64,000 bases of DNA from Bolinopsis microptera (Eukaryota > Ctenophora > Tentaculata > Lobata > Bolinopsidae), in contig NC_087079.1 of assembly GCF_026151205.1 (NCBI RefSeq), positions 10,344,635-10,408,634 of the forward strand, read 5' to 3'. Below the pieces are notes generated by a model. It was given only the letters and a program-made list of their open reading frames with translations. It made no database searches and had not been told where the DNA came from. This document shows, one piece after another, positions 1 to 11,600 of this stretch. The stretch's first letter is position 1. Every line of letters starts with the position of its first letter. A program made the translations under genes and the position numbers.

Positions 1-2407
1 GTTTAACTCTTTCTGAATTCTCTGCCTCTAGATATGCTTTTCTGCTTAGATACATTGCATTAAGATTCCTTTGAATGTCGCTTGATAATGATTCATCTGC
101 TCCTTCATTAGCAGGTAGCAAGTTGTAAGATACCCCAGGAAAGTTTGGATTCTGACCTGTCACTATCTGCACTGGAGAAAATCCACTGACATTGTACAGT
201 GTGTTCTTGGCATTGATTGACCATGCAAGTGCTATCTTCAATGGAAACCCGTCATACATCATTTTAAGCACTGATTTGTCAACCACAGCATGGTTTCTTT
301 CACATAAGCCATTTGACCAAGGTGAGTAGGCACTGGTAACACAAATTTCAAAGTTGAGTTGTTCACTGAGATCATTAAGTTCATTGTTTGCGAATTCTCC
401 TCCATTGTCCACTAATATTTTTCCTGGAGGTCCCATACCTGCTGCAATCCATTCCATAGTAAAGGCTTTTATTACTGTCTCTGGCTTTTTGTTGGATATC
501 ACCCTAGCTTTGCAGAATCTAGAGAACATATCAACAATGTAAATCACATAACCATTGATTCCAGTAAATTGTTTCAAATCAAGAGCTACTACCTCATTGA
601 ACTTCGTTGCCATAGGTAATCCAACGACTGGTGTGGAGGGTGTTCTTTTATATCTTGCACAGGCATCACATTCTTTTATCACTTGATCAATCACCTTGTT
701 CACATTTTCACCTTGTACGTTTGCATTTTTGGTAATCTTTTTCAGATTCTCTGCTGAACAATGACCCAGCTGCTTATGAAGTTTGGTAATACTGCTGACT
801 GTGTCATCTAGATTGACTAGATTACATTGCTCTTCTATAGCAACTTCATTATAATCCCATAGAGATATGCCAATCAGACCTGACTCGGTTGTTATAACAG
901 GGATCACATCTCCATCTACTTCAATCGTACTTGTACCAAGGTCTAATTTAAACCCTCGCTTTGCCATCTCTTCTTTGGAGATCAGAAATGGAATATTCCT
1001 TTGCACTATATCAGCCCAAAGGAATGTCTTCTTTCCGGCAATTATACAAGGTACTCTCACCGCATCTGCGGCAGCAATAGGGTCACTACCTCCAAAACTG
1101 TATTTTGAACGGGCGTCTGACACTTTCAGGAGTGCTTTGTCCTCTTCTGTCAGGTTATCTATGTACTCACGAATCCATTCTTCGCCAACTACATTTTTCG
1201 AGCAAGCAGAGTCTAAAAGTGCTACCTGATGGCATTCTGCTGTCTCCATCTCTGAAATCTCTCTACATTCATTAACATTTTCTGATCTATCTGAATGAGG
1301 ACAATCTTTAATCAAATGCATTACTGATTCGCATCTATTACATCTCAACCGGGGGTTAAACTTCTGAGTTGCCCTAGAGTCATCAGCTGTCTTATATGTC
1401 TTAGAGTACTCTTTTTTGAAACTTCTAGAGTTATCTCTTCTTCGATCATTATCTGAATATCTCTTTGGCTTGTATTCTCCTTTGCCATTATCCCTTTTGT
1501 CACGATTAAATCTTGATATGTGATTGTTGTATGATCTGTTATTATCTGTTCTTCTCCAAGCCTTTCCTCTATTTCTCCAATTGGTGTAGTAGGCTTCCTC
1601 TTCTTCAGACATGTTATCAGGATCTGATGATGAACGTGTAGATTCCGACGATTCAGAAAAAAGTCTCTCACCATTGAATACTGGCTCTTCTTTGATGGGC
1701 GTATCACATTGTGGTCTCTTTTCAATCTCACGGATTCCTTCACCAAAGTATTTTTTGATTGAATTCATCATATCTTCAACAACAGACTCTGTTTTAACTA
1801 ACTCAACTCCAGTCATTACCAGCTTTTTGTCATTTGCTGATAAACCGGATCTTTCTAGCATGTGTAATGCTAACACCGTTCCAGGAAGAGTTATCTTGCT
1901 AATTTTCAAGTTGGTGTTGGCTTGATCAAAGTTATTGAGAAAGCTTGACATATCTTGACTGTCCTTTCTCCTAAGATTGATAAAATCCGACCAGGATTTC
2001 ATCATCTTACTGGTATCATCTTTCCTGTATGTTCTATCTAATAGCTTAATGATGTTTTGTACTCCTTCCCCGTCAAGAACATCGATGTCTTTGTTTTTTA
2101 CTGCTGAGTTGAGCTTTGATACGATATTATGATCAGTGTGTTGAGATACTAGGTTGAACAAGGCATACCCTTGTTCTGCGGGGTCTACTTTTCTGACTGC
2201 ACATAATTTGTCCCACATCTCAACTTGTAGTCTCCATTCCTCATAACTCATAGATGCTTTCCATTGCGGTGGGGCTGTAAGGCGGGCTGCTGGCTGTTGG
2301 TACTGCACTTGTATTGGCTCTGGTTGCAGCACTGCTCCTTGAACATTTGATGATGTTGCTGTATCAGGTGGTGGATTACTTTCTTTTTCATCTTCACTGT
2401 TTACCAT
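1..2407 (-). CDS. Ty1/copia-type Gag-protease-integrase polyprotein, 5' part, truncated by window edge
   Basis: A single reading frame opens at the ATG whose complement is at 2405-2407 and stays open to the window edge (about 802 codons). Gag comes first, followed by a zinc knuckle C-X2-C-X4-H-X4-C (complement of 1300-1342). A protease-like motif LLDSAC is at about 1202-1219; retroelement aspartic proteases usually have D-T/S-G. The integrase follows directly, with HKQLGH and CDACARY (HHCC finger, about 655-779), then the DDE core: D in ALDLK, D in VDNGGEF (about 391-411) and E in the ERNH motif (about 289-302). Protease followed immediately by integrase, with no reverse transcriptase between, is the copia order. 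RT-RNase H would lie left of the window. I recall closely similar polyproteins in cnidarian and mollusc genomes, but could not search. I identified no LTR or primer-binding site. The long open frame suggests a young insertion. Confidence 0.88.
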   Translation of the reverse strand, partial: MVNSEDEKESNPPPDTATSSNVQGAVLQPEPIQVQYQQPAARLTAPPQWKASMSYEEWRLQVEMWDKLCAVRKVDPAEQGYALFNLVSQHTDHNIVSKLNSAVKNKDIDVLDGEGVQNIIKLLDRTYRKDDTSKMMKSWSDFINLRRKDSQDMSSFLNNFDQANTNLKISKITLPGTVLALHMLERSGLSANDKKLVMTGVELVKTESVVEDMMNSIKKYFGEGIREIEKRPQCDTPIKEEPVFNGERLFSESSESTRSSSDPDNMSEEEEAYYTNWRNRGKAWRRTDNNRSYNNHISRFNRDKRDNGKGEYKPKRYSDNDRRRDNSRSFKKEYSKTYKTADDSRATQKFNPRLRCNRCESVMHLIKDCPHSDRSENVNECREISEMETAECHQVALLDSACSKNVVGEEWIREYIDNLTEEDKALLKVSDARSKYSFGGSDPIAAADAVRVPCIIAGKKTFLWADIVQRNIPFLISKEEMAKRGFKLDLGTSTIEVDGDVIPVITTESGLIGISLWDYNEVAIEEQCNLVNLDDTVSSITKLHKQLGHCSAENLKKITKNANVQGENVNKVIDQVIKECDACARYKRTPSTPVVGLPMATKFNEVVALDLKQFTGINGYVIYIVDMFSRFCKARVISNKKPETVIKAFTMEWIAAGMGPPGKILVDNGGEFANNELNDLSEQLNFEICVTSAYSPWSNGLCERNHAVVDKSVLKMMYDGFPLKIALAWSINAKNTLYNVSGFSPVQIVTGQNPNFPGVSYNLLPANEGADESLSSDIQRNLNAMYLSRKAYLEAENSERVK

Positions 2408-3712
2408 GTTTTATTGGTTAGACGGTGCAATGATAGGCAGTAATTGTAGTGTAAAAACAGCCCCACCACTCCTATGGAGATAGATGGTTAGTCATCTTAA
2501 TAAATAAATAAATGAATATAAATACAAATACAATCCATAATAGAAATAGAAACACTGCAGCGATGTGGCCCTCGCAGCTCAGTGAGAATACTAACAGGGG
2601 GGGGGGGGGGGGGTAAAAATTGCTTAAATATTGAAATATTGATTACGTAATATCTAATATGTGAACGACCCCTCATGAAGATTTCAGTTTGGTGATAAAT
2701 ACCAACGATTCGTCTTTACCTGGTGACCATTGGTTGGTCACTAGCTTTGCCTCTTATGCTGCGCAAAAGAGACAAAGATGTACTTTATAGATTGCTATGG
2801 ACGAAATTTAGTAATTATAATGATCCTAATTTCGAAGCCGATTTCCAATTTCACCAGAACAATAAAAAAATTTTTAAAAATTGAAATCTTTCAATTATTA
2901 TCATCAGAATTTATTACAATATCAATGTTGTATAGAATTTCTAAAAATGGACTAGAGAAACCAAAAAATTATATAACAGGCCTAGTGACGTAGGCCTCTT
3001 TAAGCACTACTACCATCACTTCTCACTTAGTTAATTTCGCTGTGTTCATATCATCAGCTTCAAGTACCCATATTTTTACCGCTCTTACTTGATTTTTTAC
3101 CTGGTACCCCATGGTATCATGTTCATAAACATAATAGAGATTTGGCGGAATGATAGGCTGAGAACCGCCCAGTAACAGTTTTTGAAATGTCTAACTTGTT
3201 AAAATTAACTTAATTGTTTATGAAGTTATAATTTAAATAATGAAAATATAATTTGTATAAAATTTTTGATGCCATCTTCTCAATATAATCATAATATAAC
3301 TACACGATTACACGATTAGAAAATTTATTTGTTATACTGGAATAAATAACAATTTTAAAATATAAAATAAATCACTTCCCTCTGAAGTAGAACAGATGAT
3401 GGGAGAGCTTCAAACATGGCGATGGAGGGAAGCGGTGTCTCACCGCTGGGAGGTAAATTAATACCCGTATCGCGATGGTAAAATTTTATGATATGAGATC
3501 TCAAGTAAAAAATAACACAAAAAATAAAAAGTGAATGTTGTCAGTGTAGTGAAATCGGAGGCAACATTAATAAAGACGTATACACTTAAACCGTTACAAT
3601 TATAGTCCCTATCTTGTTTTAAATACTCACAATAAAATACACACAAAAAACACACAAACGTCCCCAAAACATTAACTTCAATTTATATTTCCCTAGTTGA
3701 AATTAACTTATT
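2408..3712. other. No gene seen; region upstream of the copia frame
   Basis: The 5' LTR and primer-binding site of the copia element should lie here if present, but I could not delimit an LTR or match a tRNA primer site. A run of 17 G is at 2597-2613. The rest is AT-rich with no convincing coding sequence. Confidence 0.4.
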
Positions 3713-4552
3713 TTATGAAATTGATACATTCGAGAAGATATCGTGATTACATGGTAGCCATCCATGATCCCCATTTAGCCCTAGGTTTTGTATATGAAGC
3801 AAATGGTTCTTAAATCTCTTTTTAAATAGTGAAATTGACAAAATATGATACGGTACATCATGATCAAGGAGATAATTCAAAATTTTGGATGCATTAAAAA
3901 CAAAATTACTATTCTTGGTCTTAGACATTGAGAATTTAGGATATAGCAGTCTGCATGATCTACTTGACTTGCTAAACCGGCGATAAACATCAATGGGAAT
4001 TTGTTCTTTAAGTAGCCTCATTGCAATACATCCAGTAAGTATGTAAATAAGTTAAACAAGGTTAATAATTTCAAACGAAAGAACATTGGTTTAGTATTTT
4101 GAAACTTGTGATCAATCTTTATTGTTTTTCTACTCACAATACGAATACATTTTTTCTGCAACACAAACAGTTTTTGCAGCAAAGGATGGTGAAAAACAGC
4201 ACCCCACAGTGGTATACAATACATTAAATATGGTTGAACAAGTGAAATATATACTTGTCTTAACACTTTGGCTGGTACTATAGAACTTATTGAGTAGAGT
4301 GATCCGCACTCTAGGAAAAACCAGTAATCTGTTTGATCTCTTCCTACCTAGCAAACCGTTTATCAGTTTCCAAGTCTTTTTCAAATCATGTTGATTTGCT
4401 TTAAAACATTTATCAAAATACTCAAATTTTTCTTTACTTCTAATAGCATCAAACACTCGTTTGTAATCAACATATTTGTTCCAATTAACTCTAGTTTTAT
4501 TCATAACCCAAATATCATTGAGTTTGTTTTTAGTGTCACTACTCTTGGCCAC
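3713..4552 (-). pseudogene. Decayed CR1/Jockey-like LINE with reverse-transcriptase core deleted
   Basis: Three minus-strand fragments in different frames join into the tail of a non-LTR retrotransposon ORF2. The piece at about 4552-4320 resembles the linker between endonuclease and RT (KKTWKLINGLLGRK). The piece at about 4300-4030 is the RT thumb region (YISLVQPYLMYCIPLWG, then LQKKCIRIV). The piece at 4021-3713 is the C-terminal region ending in LFKKRFKNHLL. The linker runs straight into the thumb with a frame change near 4310, so the palm carrying the catalytic FADD is missing. A second frame change lies near 4020. The element is dead. Assignment to the CR1/Jockey group rests on general resemblance of the C-terminal region. 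Confidence 0.75.
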
Positions 4553-4748
4553 TCCTATTGAAATCCAATCAGAGCGAAGAAGAGAATTATTACCACTAGA
4601 CTTCTGACTTTTAATAAACTCTGGCTTGAATTAGATTTCCTCGCCAAAAGAGTAGGATTCTTACATAAGGCATCCTGCAACACATTATAAACACCATTTT
4701 ATATATTATTATATCCAAATTATTGAATATTCATTTGTGTTGCAAAAT

Positions 4749-5833
4749 TTTATAATTGAATTTTTTTTTTTTTTTTGGGTTGGGGCACCCACTTTACCTT
4801 CCTCTCGGAAGGCTACGTCCGTCTGGTGACTAACGTCTATTGGGGTCCCTCCAGTTGTAGGTGTCACAGGGTACGGGCACTTGGCATGGGCTAGTGCTCC
4901 TTACCCTCCGGAGGATAAAGCCTGGTGAGCGACGTTTTCCCGAAGGAAAACTGTCATAATGCTCGTTCTTGGGAGAGCACCACCCATGCCTAGGTGATCT
5001 CCCGGGCGCTCTTTTAGAACAGGCTGCCCCCTGTCTTTTCTAGTGAGCAGACAGGAACCTACCGGGCAAACCTGAGCATCTAGTATCTCTTGCCCAAATC
5101 TATGATTTCTTTATTTGCGCGCGTCTTTGCGACGCGCGTGCGCGGTATAATGTTGACAATAAGAAGCTACCAAGCAAATTTGTGTTTTGTGAAGACCCTT
5201 TTTTTGTTTTATTTGAAATTTTGGGCCGCGTGTGACTTTTCTTTGTTTGTGTGTTTGTGTTGCTTCCGTTTACCGGAGTTTTTCTGGGTGCTAATTATCC
5301 ACTAGCTGGAAAAGGAGTAAGTGCTAGATATCCACTAGCTGGAGCGGCCCGGGGGGCGGCGTGTGAGTGAGTGAGTGAGTGGGGGTGGGTACGCCTGGAA
5401 ATGAGACTGGTGTGATCTGATCCAGTCAGAATGGTACACTGTTGCCAGCTGACTCACCAGCAACAATGCAAGTCCAAGAAGAAAGAAGGAGAGACACTGT
5501 CCGTTATCTGGGTGAGCCACCACCGACATTGCTCCCACTTCTGTGGGGCTGAGGGTGTTGGCTCCAAGAACCAGCCGTGAGCGAACAGCGCCTGACCCCC
5601 TCTATGGTTAACTTAAGAATAACAGGACTATGCCTTTCTCCAGGCCAATCCGTTCAGTAACCAGCTGACCCAGCACCACCTCCGATGGAAGATGTGGTTC
5701 GGATTGGACTTCGCTAGGATTTGTCAGTTTTTCTGTAGACACTAATGCTCGCGCTCCCTCGAGGAAAGACATGAGCCCCGGCGAAACTGACCAAAAACGT
5801 GGCAGGGATTCTCACCCTGTTTATAATTGAATT
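4749..5833 (-). mobile_element. Poly(A) retroposon, about 1.06 kb, with 14-bp target-site duplication
   Basis: The direct repeat TTTATAATTGAATT occurs at 4749-4762 and again at 5820-5833. Between them, on the minus strand, lies a GC-richer segment ending in an A tail (14 T on the plus strand at 4763-4776). Tail plus flanking direct repeat is the signature of target-primed reverse transcription by LINE machinery. No reading frame with recognisable homology was found inside. It contains a short hairpin CCTTCC/GGAAGG next to the tail and a repeated TATCCACTAGCTGGA at about 5297 and 5327. It could be a SINE-like element or the 5'-truncated 3'UTR of a LINE; I could not tell which. Confidence 0.7.
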
Positions 5834-5847
5834 GAATAACCCCCATT

Positions 5848-5925
5848 AGGTTGTCATGCATGTACATAAATAAATAGACAAAGATGACAGCAATAAAGGT
5901 TACACCAGACCTGGAAAAGAATGGA
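5848..5925 (+). repeat. Upstream copy of the 78-bp 5'UTR/exon 1 repeat
   Basis: Identical over 78 bp to 8583-8660, which holds the end of the transporter 5'UTR, its start codon and the first 14 codons. In this copy the ATG at 5884 opens the same frame but, after residue 14, enters foreign sequence and meets a stop after about 28 codons. If transcribed, it would form a short upstream ORF carrying the transporter's own N-terminal residues. Confidence 0.92.
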
Positions 5926-6091
5926 AGCAGTGGACACTTGCTTCCCGGTTCGAAGTTTATTTGCATTTAATTAAGGGTTTAGACAATGGAAACGAGCGTG
6001 ATAACAAAGGGTACACAATATTAAACTATATAATAACACAGTGAATAATCCGACTACCTCTACTTCAAATCCTAATTAACCTGACTCGCAT

Positions 6092-6429
6092 AGCTTTACC
6101 TATCTGAGTCAACCATCGCTGACTATTCCTCCCGGACTCCTATCCTTAATCTAGCGTTACCTATCTGAGTCAACCATTGCTGACTATTCCTCCCGGACTC
6201 TTACCCTTAATCTAGCTTTACCTGTCTAAGTCAACCAGTGCTGACTATTCCTCTCGGACTCTTACCCTTAATCTAGCTTTACCTACATCTAATTCAACCA
6301 GTGCTGACTATTCCTCTCGGACTCTTACCCTTAATCTAGCTTTACCTGTCTAAGTCAACCAGCGCTGACTATTCCTCTCGGACTCTCACCCGTAATCTAG
6401 CTGTACCTGTCTAAGTCAACCAGTGCTGA
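6092..6429 (+). repeat. 61-bp minisatellite, about 5.5 copies
   Basis: Unit starts (AGCTTTACCT or a close variant) are at 6092, 6153, 6214, 6275, 6338 and 6399, a spacing of 61 bp except one of 63. The core CTGACTATTCCTC..CGGACTC is shared by all units, with a few substitutions each. Confidence 0.9.
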
Positions 6430-7144
6430 TTCTCGCTCTGCCAGAGCCCAGTGTTGTTTTGACACCTGACCCCTGGGTGTCGGACCAACCATTGTTGACC
6501 CCGGCCACAACCAAGCCTGATAATAGTAACTACGTAATGCTCCACTATGATACGACCAATATTATACTGACCACTATAACCATCTACCTAACTAAACGAC
6601 CTAAGCTTAACAGGTTCTAGCTCCAGAACCTGCCTGGTATCAAAATGACCCCCCTCTCGATCGGGTAAACTGGCACTGAGCTATCCCCAAAAGCTAACCC
6701 TCGCTCCACTATTCTGTTGATAGTCCCGCCCTTGTAACCTTAGTATTCTCTAAACACTCCATAACTCAACCTCGTACAAACCCAAACATACTTCGTGTTG
6801 ACCTAAACTTATGTTAAACCTCTTACTACAGTGCTTGCCCCGGCTAAACAATCCCTAGCTATCCTGTCGATAGTTTCAACAGAGTAACCCTAGTCATCTA
6901 TAAACACTCCATAAACTACCCTTGTGTTGACCTAAACTTATGTTAAACCTCTTGCTCCCGTACCTCGTACTATCCCCAAAATACTACCGTCACATACTGG
7001 ACCCCACGGCCGCCTTATTATAATTACTACACTACCTACATAGTACACAATATTACCCTGAATTCATCTCAATTAATCACGGCTTACACAACTATACAAA
7101 ATCTGATCTTTCTTAGAACCCTACTATACTGGTACAATAATTTA

Positions 7145-7639
7145 ATGGGAAATCCCGCAAAATCTTGCCCGATCACAGCTTACACAACTCTACAAAATCT
7201 AATCTTTTTCAGAACCCTATCATACTGCTATCAAGCCTCAATTACGCAGCTGCAGAACATTCAGAACCGAGCATGCCGTCTGGTTTTTGGATTAAAGAAG
7301 AGAGACTCAGTCGAGGAGAAGCTCAAATCCCTTCATTGGGTCAAGGTGAAGGAGAGGATTGAGTTTAAGTTATGCTTACTGATTTTCAAAGCAGTCAATG
7401 GTGTTGCTCCTGCATATCTGTGTGATCTAGTAACATTTGTTAGTTCGAGTAGCAGAAGAACTTCCTCCTTACACCTACCCGTCGGATCTACAAGATCGCA
7501 CCCAAGAGCGTTTCAGACTGTTGCTCCGAAAATCTGGAACCAACTACCAATTGAAATTAAGACTTGTTCCGATGTTGATCTGTTCAAAACATTATTAAAA
7601 ACTCACCTGTTTAAGAAAAGTTATGGCATAAGCGATTAA
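7145..7639 (+). pseudogene. LINE reverse-transcriptase C-terminal fragment (CR1/L2-like)
   Basis: An open frame of 164 codons. From about codon 35 it carries the conserved C-terminal pattern of CR1/L2-type LINE ORF2: LQNIQNRACRLVFG, then LHWVKVKERIEFKLCLL, then a Leu/Pro-rich stretch and APKIWNQLP, ending LFKTLLKTHLFKKSYG. The first 30 or so residues come from a local duplication and look unrelated. Endonuclease and RT catalytic domains are absent, so this is a 5'-truncated copy. The 3'UTR-like sequence continues past the stop to about 8040. Confidence 0.85.
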
Positions 7640-8039
7640 TTGACAATATAACTTTATGTTATTTGCTTAAACTGTTTAGGATGCAACCTAATGTCATGAT
7701 CTTTTTGAACTTATTAGCAATTAGACTGTTAGCTCGCTTCACAAGCATGTCATCTTCGTTCCAAAACTTTTTATGTCCTATGCATACACTCCTTGATAGT
7801 TATCTTGATCTAGTATCTTTGTTTCGCACAATAGAGCATAAGTTTTGTGGTTTATCCACTGGGCTTAGAGTTTGTGTTTAAGCTACCAAATTTTATTATT
7901 ATAAAGGGTCTCAATAAGAGGTCTCGACTGCCTAGGCGTCAGACCTTGGCAGTCGGTAGTTTTCCTCTGGCCCGGGATCAGCTGACCCTAGGGACCAGAG
8001 GATAAAGGTGTAGAAACTATATGTATCTACAAAACTTTC

Positions 8040-8410
8040 AAGGTTGTTTTTACAAGAGACAGGGCTTGCTGCGCAAGGGAAGAAAAGCGGGAGAAACACT
8101 CACAAATTATACAAATAAATATTATAAAACAAAGCAAAAAGAAATTCAAACAATCCTACACTACTACAAATGTTTATTACATACTACAATGTGATACATG
8201 ATAATTATATGCTGTATAGACAAGAAACAGGGCTTGCAGGGCAAGAGATGGATCAAAGGGACTAGTCACAGAGTGTAATATACAGTGATTCAGCAAGAAC
8301 CCATTGCTGAATCTGGCACACAAAATACCACAATCAATACAAAAATATACAATATTATATCAAACAATATGTTTATACAAGAATCAGGGCTTGCAGAGCA
8401 AGAGAAGAAA
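8040..8410 (+). repeat. Degenerate repeat of about 160-170 bp, three copies
   Basis: The motif ACARGR..CAGGGCTTGC..GCAAG recurs at about 8046, 8214 and 8372, each followed by diverged A-rich sequence. Part of the LINE-bearing insertion, downstream of its ORF. Confidence 0.5.
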
Positions 8411-8485
8411 AATAAGAGAAAACTACCATCAACTATATTATTATTATTATTAACTGCTGGCACACTAACTGAATGGAAAATCTCG

Positions 8486-8582
8486 TAAAAATCCTGTAAT
8501 CCTGTAATCCTGTAATCCTGTAAAAAATCCTGTAATCCTGTAATCCTGTAAATCCTTAATCCTGTAATCCTGTAATCCTGTA
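8486..8582 (+). repeat. 8-bp AATCCTGT microsatellite
   Basis: About ten copies of AATCCTGT with small interruptions (TAAAAAATCC, AAATCCTTAATCC). It ends against the right-hand 78-bp repeat, where the terminal simple repeat of a CR1/L2-like LINE would be expected. Confidence 0.85.
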
Positions 8583-8660
8583 AGGTTGTCATGCATGTAC
8601 ATAAATAAATAGACAAAGATGACAGCAATAAAGGTTACACCAGACCTGGAAAAGAATGGA
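8583..8660 (+). repeat. Downstream copy of the 78-bp repeat (functional exon 1 start)
   Basis: Identical to 5848-5925. This copy joins in frame to the rest of exon 1 (start codon 8619) and is therefore the copy that encodes the transporter N-terminus. Confidence 0.92.
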
Positions 8661-11600
8661 GATGTAATTGAAAATGGTGTCAGCAATGATACAGCCATTG
8701 ACTTAAGGTAATAATTTCTTCAGGAGTTCTATTATATTAAGAGGGTGAGAAAATTTACCTCACATTTTGCTTTCTGTGAAACTACGCCTAAGCTATGTCC
8801 TATATCGTTATCAACTGACTGTTGAAATAATGTTACAATTATACTGTAAATTTTAAATGTGTTTTTCAGTGATGATGGTGATAAGAAAGGTAAGAAGGGG
8901 AAGAAGGTGAAAAAAGGAAAAGATGAAGAAGAAAAAAAGCCAGAGATGGTTCCATTTGGCCAATATGTGAGTCAAATGAATCATCATTAATCATTACACT
9001 ACTGCAAGTCCTGCTGTGTCTCTTACTTAAGATGCTTTATTATTACAAATTAATAGAATTCAATATTTTTCAGTATCGATATGCCACTAAGTTAGACGTG
9101 CTCTATATCATAGTTGCCATATTCTTTTCTGCTATAAAAGGGTTTGCTTGGCCTTCTATCATGATCGTTTTTGGTAAGTTCAATATAATTTGAATGAGTA
9201 AAATTCTGGTGATAACTATTTTCTTAATATTCAGAATTTCCATTTAAAATTTATCAATTTGTTCTCGAATTATCGTAAGTCCCAAAATCTAATCTCTGTA
9301 AAAAAATACTTCATGCTCCAGGAAAAATGATAGATGATCTAGTTGGATCAGATAAACAAACGGTTCAGGGATCACAAATGGCTTTGTTTGCTTACATTTA
9401 CATTGGAATGGGCTTTTGTAAGTAAAAAATATGAATAATTTAAATTCATATATATTTCATATTTAAGATAAATATCTGCCACTTTCAACTCCGGATTATT
9501 TGCAGTTTGGAAAATTAGACTGTATTACTTCTAATTAACCAATCAGCTCGCAAGGGCATCCAACATCGGTTTTCCAGTGACCATCATCAATACTTAGCCA
9601 CCTCTTCTGATCTTATTCACACATGTTTATTTCGATGTAAGGTCTGACTGTGTATACTACATTACAGTGAACATATTAGCTGGATACCTCTCGACCACGC
9701 TCATGCTGCTGTCAGCGGAACGACAGTCCAGCAAGGCAAGGAACGAGTACTTCAGGGCTATCATGAGGCAGGAGATAGGATGGTTTGACGAAACCTCCAG
9801 CGGAGAACTCACAACTAGGCTGACTAGGTTAAAATCTCAAAATTTTAATCTTATTAGGAGGGTTTGAGATTGCAAATTTCAGTGTTAATCCATAAATTGT
9901 TTGGTAGTTTGACTCATGCTGTGAAACATGCATGTAATCTTATAATACAGGGTCGTTTGTTTGCAAACTTGCAATGTCACCTTGACTATTTCGGTAGTTG
10001 AACCTCACAAAGTCACAATTAGTTACATTACATCAACCCCACAATAATATGTGCTTTCGACCTTAAATCGTCTAAATCGTGTAACTTTATGTGCCCAGAA
10101 AAAGAAAATACTAATTTTTAGAGAACAGCTGCCTTAATAACCGAGTAAACTGCTGGCCATTAGTAACAGGAGTATCATTTCTCTGTAATTTCTAACTGTG
10201 TCATTTACCTCGTCTCATATAATGACTTTACTCTTGCCAACAATTTATAGAATTTTCTAGCGAAAATAAAGTGATATGTCAGAATCAGAGTTATTGAGTT
10301 CGTATTCTCAGCTCTTCATTTATTACAAAATAGGACAAAATCAAATTACCAAAAATGTTGTTAAAAAAGTTCTGTCGCGCAGTATCTCAGTTAACTAGGT
10401 CTTGAATGTAAATTCCTCCGCATCAAAATGGGGGCCAAAATATGTAATTAATATTTTAATGCTTTTGGACACAAAGGGAAACACACGACGTAAGGCTTGA
10501 AATCTTCGTAAAACTACATCATTGGAGCCTGTAAAAACATTACTCTATCAAGTAAAATTAATTAATATTATGTCTTGACACGAAGCAACATAACAGTGAA
10601 CATATTTCAGTGATATCAACAAGCTGAAAGATGGAATGTCGGACAAAGTATCTATGGCAGTTCAGTGGATAACAGCCTTCTTGGCCGGCTTTATCATTGC
10701 CTTCTTTTACGAGTGGAGATTATCTCTCGTCATCATGTCTACTTCACCCCTACTAGCTATTTCTGGATATCTCTTTAGTAAGGTTAGCTGACAGTCCTCA
10801 AGTTAATGATATGATATGATGAGTATTTAGTCTGAAAATTTTAATATCTCAAACTCTATTTTTAAAGAAACCACCGATTTATTTAATTACTGAGAGTTGT
10901 TATTTAATCGAAAGTATAGAAAGTTGTAGCCATGACAATCAATAATAATAGAGGGGGGTTCCAACCTCATTCTGCCTCATTCGGGCAGCGAACCCTCCAA
11001 TAGATTAAGTAAAATCAACATGTTATTTTGAATTGATTCAAACGAATTTAAGATCATTTGATGTTTGAAGAGTCTTCTGACTCGACTGCATATTTTGATT
11101 GTTATAATGATCACTTATCACATAACTTTGCAGTTCATGGCGGAATTTTCCGAAAAAGAGCAGAGTGCGTACGCAGATGCGGGAGGTATCGCAGAAGAAG
11201 TTATAGGTGCAATGAGGACAGTGGTATCATTTGGGGCAGAAAATCACGAGTCAAAACGTTACAATAAGAAGTTAGAATCTTCAGAGGCAAACGGAGTAAA
11301 GAACGGGCTGTTTTCAGGAATTTCCATCGGTATGACTATGTTGATCATGTTCATGACATACGGCCTGGCTTTCTGGTGAGTTTTTGGATTGTTAATATTA
11401 TTTTATGATTTTATCGATTTCAAACGAGGTATAATCCTGTCAAATTTCCTATGTATACCATAGTGTAACAGTGTAACAGTGTAGCAGTTATAGTGTAGCA
11501 ATATATTAGTGTAACAGTGTAACAGTAGTGTACCATTGTAATAGTGTAACAGTGTACCAGTGTACCAGTGTACCAGTGTAACAGTGTAACAGTGTAACAG

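Larger units (their letters stand above)
5926..8582 (+). mobile_element. 2.66 kb insertion between the 78-bp repeats, with a LINE 3' end
   Basis: This segment lies exactly between two identical 78-bp direct repeats. It contains a 61-bp minisatellite (6092-6429), an imperfect duplication of about 128 bp (about 6710-6960), a duplicated stretch of about 100 bp (about 7080-7230), a LINE C-terminal ORF (7145-7639), LINE 3'UTR-like sequence to about 8040, a degenerate repeat of 160-170 bp (about 8040-8410) and an 8-bp tail repeat (8486-8582) directly abutting the right-hand 78-bp copy. Plus-strand LINE polarity with the simple-repeat tail against the 3' flank fits retrotransposition, although 78 bp is long for a target-site duplication. 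Tandem duplication followed by insertion is the alternative. Confidence 0.55.

Noticed and set aside
1345-1746. Minus-strand frame of 133 codons inside the copia Gag
   Set aside because: Overlaps the true Gag-PR-IN frame in another phase and has no homology; a shadow frame.
8290-8698. Overlapping minus-strand frames with repeated LQDYRITG
   Set aside because: Translation of the AATCCTGT microsatellite opposite transporter exon 1.
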